A stretch of 64,000 nucleotides of DNA from NCBI GenBank assembly GCA_030704615.1, contig CM060733.1, positions 26,038,001 through 26,102,000 of the forward strand, given 5' to 3'. Positions 10,848-21,700 of this stretch are shown here, piece after piece. A program made the position numbers and the translations under genes. This DNA comes from Takakia lepidozioides. Lineage: Eukaryota > Streptophyta > Takakiopsida > Takakiales > Takakiaceae. The notes beneath the pieces are model-generated. The model did not search any database, was not told where the DNA came from, and saw nothing but the letters and a program-made list of their open reading frames with translations. Numbering within the stretch: position 1 is the stretch's first letter; each line of letters starts with the position of its first letter.

Positions 10848-11582
10848 CTACCAAGCTATGCTTTTGCTCCAGTTGTCGTCGTTCGATTCTGTCTCTTCTG
10901 GTGCTTTGGCCAGCAGTTTGACCCCTTTTAATTGGAATGAAAGCCCGTGTTTCTTGTGACGGAAATTCATCCAATATCGGATGTTACACTTGATTGCAAC
11001 AAGATCCCCTGAACGTACGGATTGTCCATCCATTTTTTGGCCATTTTCGTTAAGGACTTCTATTGTATTGTACATCCCGTCATTGTTTGTTTTGTGACGT
11101 TTGTTGTTATTGGACGTCGATCGAGAGTTGTTTGTGTTGTTTTTTAGGAGCTTTTTCGTGAAGCTCATGTTGTTTTCACCCATCCACCTCATGTCCTCGC
11201 CTCTCCTCTTCCAATGATCGGACCATTCCGTTATTGTATTTGCGTAGTCGAACTGGAAATGGCTGTCTTCTATCAATAATGTGAATTTTGCGTCTTTTAG
11301 TTCTTCGGCGAAAGTCACGAATCTGTAATTCCCGGTTTTGCCAAGGTAGGGGAATTTTGCAATACCTACGAAGATTGCTATTTCTTCACGGTCCGAAGGG
11401 ACGTTCCACAAGGCGCTGTGGAAGTTTGTACTGTTGGGCAGGCGCTTCCACGTGTTCCCCACCTTAAGGGCATGATGGTCATTGGACGTGAAACTGTCGT
11501 ATATCACGTTTGTCATGTCTTGGTGGGTTATGTCTTTGTCTGTTACAGTGTCGATTGTGTCGGCTATTTCTGATGTTGACAT
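10848..11582 (-). CDS. Uncharacterised 244-aa protein, possible Helitron companion
   Basis: This is a single clean frame with an ATG start, preceded by a TATA-like box and a CT-rich leader. I do not recognise the family. It has an Asn/Ser-rich linker at about residues 147-170 and a C-terminal block (GDLVAIKCNIRYWMNF, then LKGVKLLAK) with the alternating strand pattern seen in OB-fold or ssDNA-binding proteins; that is only an impression. The CpG-rich codon use looks like the RepHel ORFs 5 kb away on the same strand and unlike the CTF8 exons between them. It also lies just inside the candidate Helitron end at 10,566. Some Helitrons carry RPA-like proteins, which makes a replication accessory role plausible but unproven. 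Confidence 0.55.
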   Translation of the reverse strand: MSTSEIADTIDTVTDKDITHQDMTNVIYDSFTSNDHHALKVGNTWKRLPNSTNFHSALWNVPSDREEIAIFVGIAKFPYLGKTGNYRFVTFAEELKDAKFTLLIEDSHFQFDYANTITEWSDHWKRRGEDMRWMGENNMSFTKKLLKNNTNNSRSTSNNNKRHKTNNDGMYNTIEVLNENGQKMDGQSVRSGDLVAIKCNIRYWMNFRHKKHGLSFQLKGVKLLAKAPEETESNDDNWSKSIAW

Positions 11583-11637
11583 GGTTGTTTGTATGTATGG
11601 TGTAGAGAGAGAGATAGAGAGGCGGGGGCAGATGAAA

Positions 11638-11646
11638 GTATATATC
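11638..11646 (-). promoter_or_regulatory. TATA-like box of the 244-aa ORF
   Basis: On the minus strand GATATATAC lies about 56 bp before the ATG at 11,582. A pyrimidine-rich leader with repeated TCTC, typical of plant 5' UTRs, lies between. Confidence 0.5.
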
Positions 11647-11699
11647 GGTGGATTTTTGAGGAGAATTAAACCCTAAGAGTGCGACTGTAAAATTAATCA

Positions 11700-13499
11700 C
11701 GTTAATCTATAGAACTGTGGTTGTCTCTCTCAGATCGAGGTTGATGCTACACCGCTTTGTTGGGAAGTTAGGTGCAAAGTGCAATGCAACAATATGTTAT
11801 ATTTTTTTCTGCTCCACCTGCACTTGCAACAAGATGTCACTGTTAAACCTTATGGCTATATTTCTTTGCTTGTGTATTGTGTGTAATTCGGTAATTCTTT
11901 GGCTACCCAAAGACTGGATCTCACAACTGGCTTGTTTTGCAATTGCCCTTGGGAAATGACCATCTTAATTGCACATGTCACGTCACTTCAAACAATTATA
12001 TATTCAAGACTTCTAGTGCAGGGTTTGAGACTTACTGTCCAGTGGCATTAGGGCAAGCGACACTGTGAGCGAGAGAACCACGAAAGTAGTTAGATCAGCA
12101 GGTTGAATTGAACAACTTAGAGAGGAGTAGTGCTTAGGGCCCTGCCCACTTGCACTTTTCAGTTAGTGTCTGCAACAGTTAGTTAGTGTTCCAACTTACA
12201 GTTAAATGCATCCCCCCCACCAAAAAAAGAAGAAGCTTGCTTCAGGTTCGCTGAACTTAAATGTGATGATACCCGTTATCTTAAACTGTCTTCGACACAA
12301 AATCCGCCACCTGGCTAATCGGAAGTATCGAGTAGCCTCAAGTCTTGACTAAGTTTTGTAACTCACCAAGTTCCATCAAATCCAGCATTTTGAAGCAAAT
12401 TGTTCCACATACATGAGGGGAAATCTGCTATGGGCCTCGTTCAGTTGAAAGCTTCTACTTCCTCTTAATGTGGAAGTTGAGGACCTTTCATGGACTTCAT
12501 GCCGCAGATCTGGGAGGAGAGAATTTTTTGTCTCCTTTGGCAAACTCTATGTTCTTCCAAAAGCAGGGTCGACCAAACTCCCAAATAAAGCACACTAAGT
12601 AACTAGAAAACTGACCTGCCAAGGATAGAAACAAATTTGCAGTAATTTTCTTTCTATGAACTGGGAAGCAGGAAGGTAGCTTCAGAAAGCTCCAAGGTTC
12701 TCAGGTTCTCAGGTTCTCTTTGAAGCTTCTGAGAGGACGTAGATAAGAGGGACGAATCGCGTTTAAAGAGACGAGAGGTTTGCAAAGTGGAGTTTGAGGC
12801 CGATTGATAACAAATCAAGCAGTAGGATGCCCTGGCAGAGAACAGGTCTTGTTGGGTTTCACATCTGTCTCTGCATCCATAATCACTCCACCAATGCACC
12901 CTAACTTGGTTACAGCTTTTGGTGAACAATCGAGATCCTAAACCCACACTTAGACCAGTCTCTTGTTGGATATTGCTGAGACCTGCTGATGCAAATGTCC
13001 CACTACAATTTTTAAGCTAAGGCTCATACATTTGTAGCCAAGAAGTGCTTTCAAAGTGGAAGTGGAAGCACCAATTTTGGTTCTTATCTCACATGACAGT
13101 CGTCCTTTTGACAAGCAGCAACTACCCAGTCACAGCTACAAGGGAGCTAAGTGTTCATCCAGTGCTGTCAGAACCTAAAGTGATATGTGTGGTTTATAGC
13201 ATATCAAGATAGGAATAAAACCCAAAATAATGTGGACTTTAAGCCTATTAACTCCACATCTAGAACAGGAAACCCCGGTCAGTGCTGAGGACTCATAATC
13301 AAGACTCTGATGGTGTTGTTGTGACTGCCAGCCACAAGATGGAAAAGATGTTGTTTGAGAGAGAGAGAGGGGGAGAGAAAGCCAGAGAGGCCAAAATCAG
13401 GGTAGCTAAGAGGCACCTTCTACTTGATGATAATTCCCTCTTTTGACAGTGGCCTCATGATGAGTTAACTTGTGTGTGGGGTGTCATCACTTTCGCCGG
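11700..13499. other. No recognisable gene
   Basis: Short ORFs only, without recognised domains. Part of 12,600-13,490 could be the 3' UTR of the CTF8-like gene that ends at 13,500. Confidence 0.4.
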
Positions 13500-14547
13500 C
13501 TACTCAAAACAAATAGAGACACGGACTGGAGACAGGTGAGTGAGCTCACTAGATATAAGAGCCTTGGGTCTGGTCTTGAAGGGGAGCTTGTGCCGAATAA
13601 TGCCCACAACTTGCATTCCCACATTAACAGGAGCTGCCTTGACCGGTGAATCAAAGTCCATGACATGGGAGGGCTTCAGCTTTTTGAGAATCACTAGTGG
13701 CTTCTTCAGTGGAACTTTTGTGCCCTCCAGCTCATGGTAGCCAATGACAAATTTATATTTTTTCTGTGAGCAACAGTACATAATGCCTCAAAATACAGAA
13801 GTTTGCTCGAGCATTTCCCAGTTTCTTTCAAAGAATAATGTAGGCATGAAATTTCTGCTCCGAGTTTTTCAAGTCATTCATGTTTCCAAATGGCTAATAG
13901 ACAGATCTTTGTTATCAGGTACACAAGCTTCCACAAACTGCTTGGGCTGGTACATTTGGTTGCCAACCCTCATAACTGCTCACTAAGATTCTGCAGCCCC
14001 AGCTTTTGATGGCTGACCAAAGGAGCACTTTTAATGTGATAGAGGAATATGACTCTGAAATTTCTATTTCGAAAGCTCCAAATGTGGCAACTTCACACAA
14101 GTTATGCATCTGGAGAATTTACACCAGGGCTAAGTCCTCCCATTATTCTGTGATGAGAAATTTAAGAATGCTTTATGTATGTTATTAACTTTTCCACAAG
14201 CAAGTTAGGCCAAGGGACTGAACAGTACACCCATCTGCTGTGTCCAGCAAACCTGGATTAGATGCATCGAACCCTGGATATTGCATGAGCCACTAATGTA
14301 GCCAGGACACAGTCTAAAATCTTGGTGTCTCCTCGAGACAAACCATAGCATGGAGGCTCATTGTCAAAACTGATGTGAACACGTAGCGAAAATGAATAAA
14401 GAAAAAATGAAAGCATACCTCAGACGTAAAACACAGAGACCCGATGGTCAGATTGTGCGGGCTGGCAGCATGCTGGATTTCTAGAGAATCCTGGAGCTCC
14501 ACCATAGCCCACTCTTCACACTCTCCGCAGCCGCACTTCACCGGTAT
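13500..14547 (-). CDS. CTF8: CTF8 homologue (chromosome transmission fidelity protein 8), two exons
   Basis: Exon 14,547-14,419 encodes IPVKCGCGECEEWAMVELQ and ends TIGSLCFTSE on the donor GTATGC. Exon 13,763-13,500 starts after CTCACAG and encodes KKYKFVIGYHELEGTKVPLKKP, then VVGIIRHKLPFKTRPKALIS. Both blocks match plant CTF8 in order (N-terminal CGCGE...EWA.VELQG and the C-terminal hairpin ending in FKTRPKALI). CTF8 with DCC1 joins CTF18-RFC, the alternative clamp loader that supports sister-chromatid cohesion. The initiating Met exon was not located; the exon boundary at 14,547 is a guess from a CAG. Both exons lie on the same strand as, and between, the Helitron-region ORFs, so this may be the resident gene or a captured fragment. 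Confidence 0.8.
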
Positions 14548-14549
14548 CT

Positions 14550-16636
14550 GCCACCTTTCCCATGGACTGCATAGGACATCAAGAGTCTTTTGACATGGTC
14601 AGGGTTGCTGAATACTAGAAGAAAAAACATCTGATTTGTGATGATTTCAATTGGTGAGAGTCACCAACTTGTGGACAGGAGGGATTGAGCAAACACAACA
14701 GGGAAGCATTTCCTGCAGAAACAAAAACCATTACCCTGTAGACTGAAAATGGTCCTTCACTACAGAAGATGGATTATCTGCCAGACTCTTTCTTCATTGT
14801 GACAAAGTGAACTCTGGAACCATCACCAGGCTTATTCTCATATCAATGTCATGAATAATAGGGAAATGGAATGAATCTAAGATTGAGATCCACAGACAGC
14901 AGCCTTAGTTACTGAGTAGGAAGAGAATGCATTAACCTTTCAGACAACTCATCTACATCCACCTAAAGTTGGCATGATCAAGAATGCTAGCTGCAACTAT
15001 TTTGCTGCTTATTGAACTCCTGACGTCTTCCTTCAAACAAACGGAGAGGAAACAGACTATCAAATAGACTGAAATGGGGAGGAGTCCATACTATATCCTC
15101 CTTGTGACCCTCAAGGCCTAGACTAGCCAAACTCGGTTTCCAAGCCAGGTTATTGCAGGCATGCAGCACTTACAAGCACTGCCCCTTGTTTCACAACAGA
15201 TGTTCTGACAAATTGTACTCAGTAGCATTTATCGTACAGGGATGCAAACAAACGCATATTGAGAGAGAGAACTCATCAAAACATAGTTTATGATAGCCTT
15301 GTGACCATAGACCTGCACCTAGTTTGCGTGGAACAAGAGGGAATGGATCACATTGTCTTTGTGAGGCTCAATCCTCTACTGGACTTACCTTGGTATAAAC
15401 AATTATTCAGGCTTTCCAGATGTCTTCTAGAAAACCCTTCACAAGGATCAATCTGCTGTGTGTGACCTACCCAGCAATCTCCATGTGCGTTGACTACTCC
15501 ATCTCCCCACCTGTTTATTTCTCTCTCTCAAATCAATCTTTCTCTCCCACGCGTTTATTTCTCTCTCTCTCTCTGCGTTGACTAGTCCTCTTCCCCACTT
15601 GTTTACTTCTCTCTCTCTTTCCCTGTGTGTTCACTACTCTCTCTCTCCTTTTGCACATTCACTACTCCCACGCGAGCGTACCTACATAAATCAACTGTTT
15701 TTCTCTCTGCGTTCAAGGAATGACATCAAGGAGTGACGGTTTAAAGCAGTTCAAGAAGTTTTTAGACAGTTTAAGGAGTTCAAGAAGTTTTTATACAGTT
15801 CAAGGAGTTAGAGAAGTTATAGTTATTGTTCTCATGGCAGATGACTGGTATAGGAACTCTGACCGGGAACTCCGATATTACCTCTTTTTTGTTTCAACTA
15901 AAATTAAATCCCTAGATATGATCACATCCCTCACACAGCCATAAACTACCGTACTTACCTAGCTTATTAGGCACTTCCACCAATAATAATTAATAAAAAT
16001 GGAATATTTTTAGGCAAATCCATTTTTATTATTTAGGCACATCGCCTAGGTTATTTCCAAATATAAGGCCCTTTGGATGTTGTGTGGACATGTAAAATGG
16101 TATGTTTTGTTTTCATTTATTTGGATTTTAAATAATATAATTTATGCATTGTTTCCACATATTTGGAAATTTTGGTATTTGTCAAATTTTTGGACTATTA
16201 GGCACTATTCAGGAAAATTTTCCAAGTTTTAGGCATATTTTTCAAAAATGCTCCAAATTTAATTGTGTACTTTGTTTAGGGTCACCTTTAAAATGAGGGC
16301 GAGGGAAGATCGGTAATAGTAATTCAATAATATATATTTTTAATTATTAAATATAGACGAGAGACAAAAATCTAAATCAATATTATTATGAAGTTTTAGT
16401 GAATTGAGACGTGTTTATCACTAAATTGAAGTGATATTTGGAAGTGATATTTGGAAGTGCTATTAACATTTAATACCCCCAGCCCAAAAAAAAAAAATGC
16501 ACCCAAAAAATCGAGAAATTCACTGAGGTGGAAAGATAAGAACAAATGTCACGTCATATCGGGTCTTCGTATTGTGAATGTTGTTTTGGAAATGGATCGA
16601 TTCTTCGATTGTTTATGCAATCTCTCAAGTGGGTTC
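14550..16636. other. Gene-free stretch with CT-rich repeat
   Basis: From about 15,487 to 15,670 a degenerate ~86-bp unit (GCGTTGACTA, CTTCCCCAC, TTTCTCTCTCTC) repeats two to three times. It may be the leader or promoter of the CTF8-like gene. The rest (15,960-16,480) is AT-rich and shows nothing recognisable. Confidence 0.45.
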
Positions 16637-18679
16637 TCATGGCGGATGTTGCGTATCGTGAATCTGCGATAATCCGAATGCTATATCCGTGGCATAAGCT
16701 ATCGTAAATACGCCACAGGATGAACTGTCACTTTGTTGCATGACATCTGCATAGAAATAATTGAATTGTGGGACTGGGATTATTTTTTGTAGATGTTGTT
16801 CTATTTCGCTCGGTAGCTTCTTATCCGCGGGCATGCTGGAATCAAACACCGTACATTGATGATTCGTTCCGTTCGGGTTTATCATGGTTAAAATCCAATG
16901 GTTGTTGTTCACGAACACGTGCTGCAGACATTTCTTGATGTATTTTGTTCTGCCCAATAGAGTCGAATACACATGTTGCTGGTAGTTTTGTGTTTCCAGT
17001 TCCTGATCAAATAGTATTTGCATCCCAGCCGCCAAATGCTGGTCACACAACCATCCGTTATCATCCAACAGGATTTGTTCGTCGTGCATCGTCAATATAA
17101 GATCTTCGTGCCAATATGTTTCTTGATGTATATGTGCGTGTTCTATGTTGGATTGTTTGTCTTCGGAGTCGATTTCTATGATTTCGACCGGTGTGGGAGA
17201 TAATTCTGAGCAAGTTTGGTTTTCATTTGGTTCTATTGGTGTGGGATGTTTGGCTTCAGAATCGTTTGTCACTTGTATTTTTTTGGACACATGTCTCGGT
17301 TGGATTGGATGTGGATGTGGATGTGGCGTTTTGATGGCAGGGTTGGTATTCACTGTGTTGATGTGTTCCGTGGTCTTGTATGATTTTTGTTCTTGGACAT
17401 TACAATCGGTTTGTGGAGTTATGAACTGCAGTGAGCCTGTCTTGAATTTGGCTGCTTGGATGTCTTCAAACTTGATGTCTCGAAGTATTATTAGCCCTTG
17501 TAGGGAACGCAAACGAGACAGTGTGACGTAGATATTGTGCATGTTCAACGGGTGTTCATCTGGTGGTTTTTGTAAGTCGATGACTATTCTGTCGAAAGTT
17601 TTGCCTTGACATTTGTAGTCGGTTAGGCAATAGGCGGGTATCAAAGGCAATTGGTGTCTGTTGATTTTGAATTTCTTTGGTTTTTTCTGTTCATCCTCCG
17701 TGTGGTGATAATCGAACGTTCTTGAAACGGGTGTAATCGGCACTACGTTTTCTGGAAGATTTTCTAAATTTACGTTGCTCAATGTTTGATGTTGACTGAT
17801 GAATTCGCTGAAGTCGATTAATACGTGATGTGGCGGGTGCATTAAGTTATCTTCCCGTACGATCCAATCGTCATCTGTTGTTGAGATCCCCACTATTTGT
17901 CCAACTGCACCGTTTACAAGCCCCAATCTAGGATACAAATTGTCGGTGAGCATGACTGTCATTCCTTTGTATAATCTCAAAAATGGAAGAAGATTGTGGC
18001 TTCTATTCTCGGGTACGGTCTGTCGGATTGTGAATTGGATCTCGTCGTGGAGTGCGTGCTTCTTGTAGGTGTCTGTCGCCACTATGGTGTAGGATGCGTG
18101 GTTAGATTTACGTGTGTAATATTCTATCATTTGGTGATTGATGGCGTTCTTTAACTGGTTACGAGGTACGATGTACGTTGCTTTATCCCAGGGTTCGTTG
18201 AGCGGGTTGACTTTCAGATTCGACATGAATCTTGTCTGTAATAATTTGAAATCCGTTTGGGTAAAGTTGTCTTCGCGTAGATTCTGTAGCAATTTTGCAT
18301 ATTGTACATCGTGGACTTGTCTCATTTGCTGGGTCAATATGATTGTGTTAGGGCGTATGTAATTTTCCCATAGGCTTTTGCCTATAATCTTTTTTTGTGT
18401 GTATTTTGTGAATGTGAATATGGGCTGTATGTTCGTTGAGTAGAGAGGCGCGTCGGTGACTGGTGGGAACTGCATGAAATCGCCCATGAACATTATGTTG
18501 AGTCCTCCGAATGGTAACATGTTTGATTTGAATTTTTGTAATTTCAGATGAATATCAGCGATCATGTTGCATCCGACCATAGATACTTCGTCTATAATCA
18601 AATAGTTAGTTCCCGACCATTCGTTTATGAAACTTTTTGTGTCGGATTCATTGATGCTCTGGCTGATTTTGAGTCCCAA
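16637..18679 (-). pseudogene. Helitron helicase C-terminal part with Ulp1-like (C48) protease domain
   Basis: The frame is open from about 18,740, upstream of the first Met, and that stretch encodes the Pif1 motif TANAATLIGGSTIHTLLG. After the Met come Walker B-type DEVSM (residue 30), MGDFMQFPPV, and the C-terminal Pif1 motif YCLTDYKCQGKTFDRIVID with YVTLSRLRS. After a low-complexity linker, the last ~180 residues form a Ulp1-like cysteine protease with His594 (NNHWILTMI), Asp613 (VFDSS), Gln648/649 and Cys655 (DSSSCGVF), in the canonical His-Asp-Gln-Cys order. The helicase unwinds DNA for rolling-circle transposition. The protease may act on SUMO-like conjugates or on the transposase itself; this is inference. 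It continues the ORF at 18,742-23,478 after a single-base frameshift. Confidence 0.85.
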
Positions 18680-18741
18680 TAAAGTGTGGATGGTTGATCC
18701 CCCTATGAGGGTTGCGGCGTTGGCTGTGTAAGCACCGATTT

Positions 18742-21700
18742 TCAGGATTTTTGGTCTGTTGGTTTTATGAAGTACGTTTGCATTGCTTTAATTATTTCGG
18801 TCTTTCCCGTTCCGGCAGCACCTCCAACGTACATTAAAGTTTGTTTCCTTACATCGAGATGGTGATTTTGTGGGTCTATGAAACGTTCAAATGCTGATTC
18901 CTGCGAAGTGTTGAGCTTGTATTTTTTCATGACAAAATATTTAGCTATTTGATGTTGATCTGCATTGTGTACGATATCGGGATCTACATCGTAATTGTTG
19001 TCATCTGGGATGTCCATTGGTTTGTTTTTTGAAATCTCCCTTAATTCTGGATTTTTGTGGTGAAGTTTATCATTTTTAGATGACTGATTTGGATTTGCGA
19101 ACTCGTACAGTTCGTTGTCAATGCCAACGGGTGGATTTTTGGATTCGCGTAATGTTTTCAACCATTTATTGATCTGGGTTCTATTTGATTTTTTGGATGC
19201 AGTTTGGACCATTCCTATTTTTGGTGCGGTATGGGGTTGTGGTGATATTTTCCCGTTGGCATCTGTAACGAGCTTGTTGATAATTTCGGCCACGTAATTG
19301 TTTTCGCTTGTATTGCACATAAGATATTCGATTTGTAACTTCTGGCCATTTGTGACTATGTCTTCTGTATGTTTCGACGCTGAATTCTCGTCCACATATA
19401 TATCATCGTCATCGTCTCCGTGCATTTCGTCTGGCATCTCATTGTATAAGGGGTCGATGTTGATGTCTTCTGGGTTCTCGTCATCGTTTGGATTTTCGTT
19501 CTTCAGTAACAGTCTGTCGGAGTCTCGTGATTCTTTGCATTCATGTAGCATGCCGATATTTGCGATGATTTTGCTGTTGAATTCCGAACATATTGGATAT
19601 AATTCGTCGAGAGCGTCTTCCCAACTTTGTTGCGATCTTGGCTTTAAGTCGTGGATAGATCTCCATGGCATGAACAGAATACAAATAGCGCGAGCGTGCG
19701 TTGCCGCATCATTTTTTTTCGAAGGTATTTTGTAGCCTTGTATTATTGGCACTTTGGTTACTTGAGATTCATATACACTGTGGGTGTCACTTTGCGGATG
19801 TTCATGCATGAATTTGTAGTAGTACGGGCTTCTCACTTTGCACGATTTACTGCAGAACTCGTAAGGTGACATTTCCTTGAACTTGTGTGGCCTGCTTTGG
19901 TAGTCGATGCGAAAATTATACATAATCAACTTGTCGTTCTGTTTGGATCTTTCAACTTTGAATGTTTCGAAGGTGTTTTCGGGGTCGTTATCGTCAGGTG
20001 TGCTGTTCAGATCGTTGTTTCCATCTTTGTTCGATTGAGATTTTTCTTGTTCGCGAATCCATGCTGATAAACTATACCATGGCAAATATGCAAATTGGTG
20101 GTCTGTCAAATGGTCTGGATATTTCATAAGGTAACTGACTGCCCTTGTCGCCGAGATTTCTTGTTGCGATCCGATCGTGTTTAAACATCGAATTAGCAAT
20201 TTGCGGCTTTTCTCAACTGAATATTCGGAATATAGATCGTCATAAGTCGTTTTGATCTTTTTTACGGCTATTTGCAAAAGCGAATACATGTGTGATGTGT
20301 AGACGGAAGATTTTGTGATGTAATCCGTGATGTAGTATATTAGAGCCTTTGCGTCTTTCCCTGAAGCACCGATGAATTTCAAATCGTGGTTGCATCTTCC
20401 TGATACTAACATCCATATATTTGCGTTGTTCAACCATCTGTCGGTTCGTTTTATATGCAGCAGCCCGATTTCGTCGTCGAAATGCGTTTTTTCAACTAAG
20501 ACAGCGGGAAATCCGTATCTACAATTCTTTTTGAAAACGTCTTCGTTGGTTTTGTAACACGCAGGATTGCAGACGTGGCGATTGCATACATTCAGCAATT
20601 TTGAAACGTCGCGCGCAAAGTGAGCATAAAATTTTTTAGAGTGAACATCGGGAGATCTAGTAGTGCACGGATGGATTTCGGTGTTTACATTGTTTTCTTT
20701 GTTCTCGGAGTCAGTGGTATTGGTGGGTATATCGTCGTCGATTGGTATTTCGGATGTGAATTGGATCAAGTCGCGTACTATGATGTTGTCCAAATATGCC
20801 AGCATTTTTCGTTTGAATTCTTCGTCATCTTTTAGTTTTTGTACGAGGTCGTTTGGATTTGGGGCATTTTCTAGCCACAACAATGTGTGTATGTGAAGTG
20901 AACCATTTTTCGCGGTTTCATAACAACCGTAATATGCGTTTATGTTTCCAAGTACTCCTGTATTTGTTGTGGTAGTTTTGGCAGTCTCTCTGACACGGAG
21001 TAGGTATTTAAAAATTGCATTCACGATGATGTGTACAAATTTAGCTTGAGATCTCGGATTCGTAGTGGCAATTGCACGTCTTTCATTGTGGTCCGGGAGG
21101 TTGTCGTCGAAAAAAATGTCGAGATTGATGTCGTTCCCACTTAGTAGAGACACTAGAGGATGATGTACGAATGCTGGATTCAAAGTGAAGAATAAACTTG
21201 GTGTTCCCAACTGCTGCATCATGCTAAATATTTCGTTTCTCTGTGTTGCTCGACTGCTTCCAGATGCCATCACGTGTTTACTTGATACTTTCAAGTGTCG
21301 CAATAACTTTTGTATTTTCGGTTTGTTGTTTATTGATTTCACGTCGTCTATTATGTCGTTGAAGTCTTCTGAACGGATATTGTCAAGGAGTTGTGCTTCA
21401 CTTTGAAATGTCGATCTCGACACTGTCAATTTTGCGCCCAGGCATATTTGTCTACGTTGCATCAAATTGAACATGAAGAATGGAAACAAGTGGTGTTTCG
21501 AAAAGTCGTGATGGATATCGGTCAAACTCATCAAATACTCAACGTGGGCCTCCAAAGTTACTTTAATTGGACGGTTTTTCATTTCGGTTACGCCGATTCC
21601 AAACGGAAATAACGTTGGAAACATACACGCGATCAATTTTGGGTTTGCGTATTCGTTCACCATTTTGGTTTCATGCGTGTATGACAGATACATATTTTGT

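Noticed and set aside
15487-15670. CT-rich stretch as a Helitron 5' end (TCTCT...)
   Set aside because: It is on the wrong strand for the RepHel genes and is a simple degenerate repeat.
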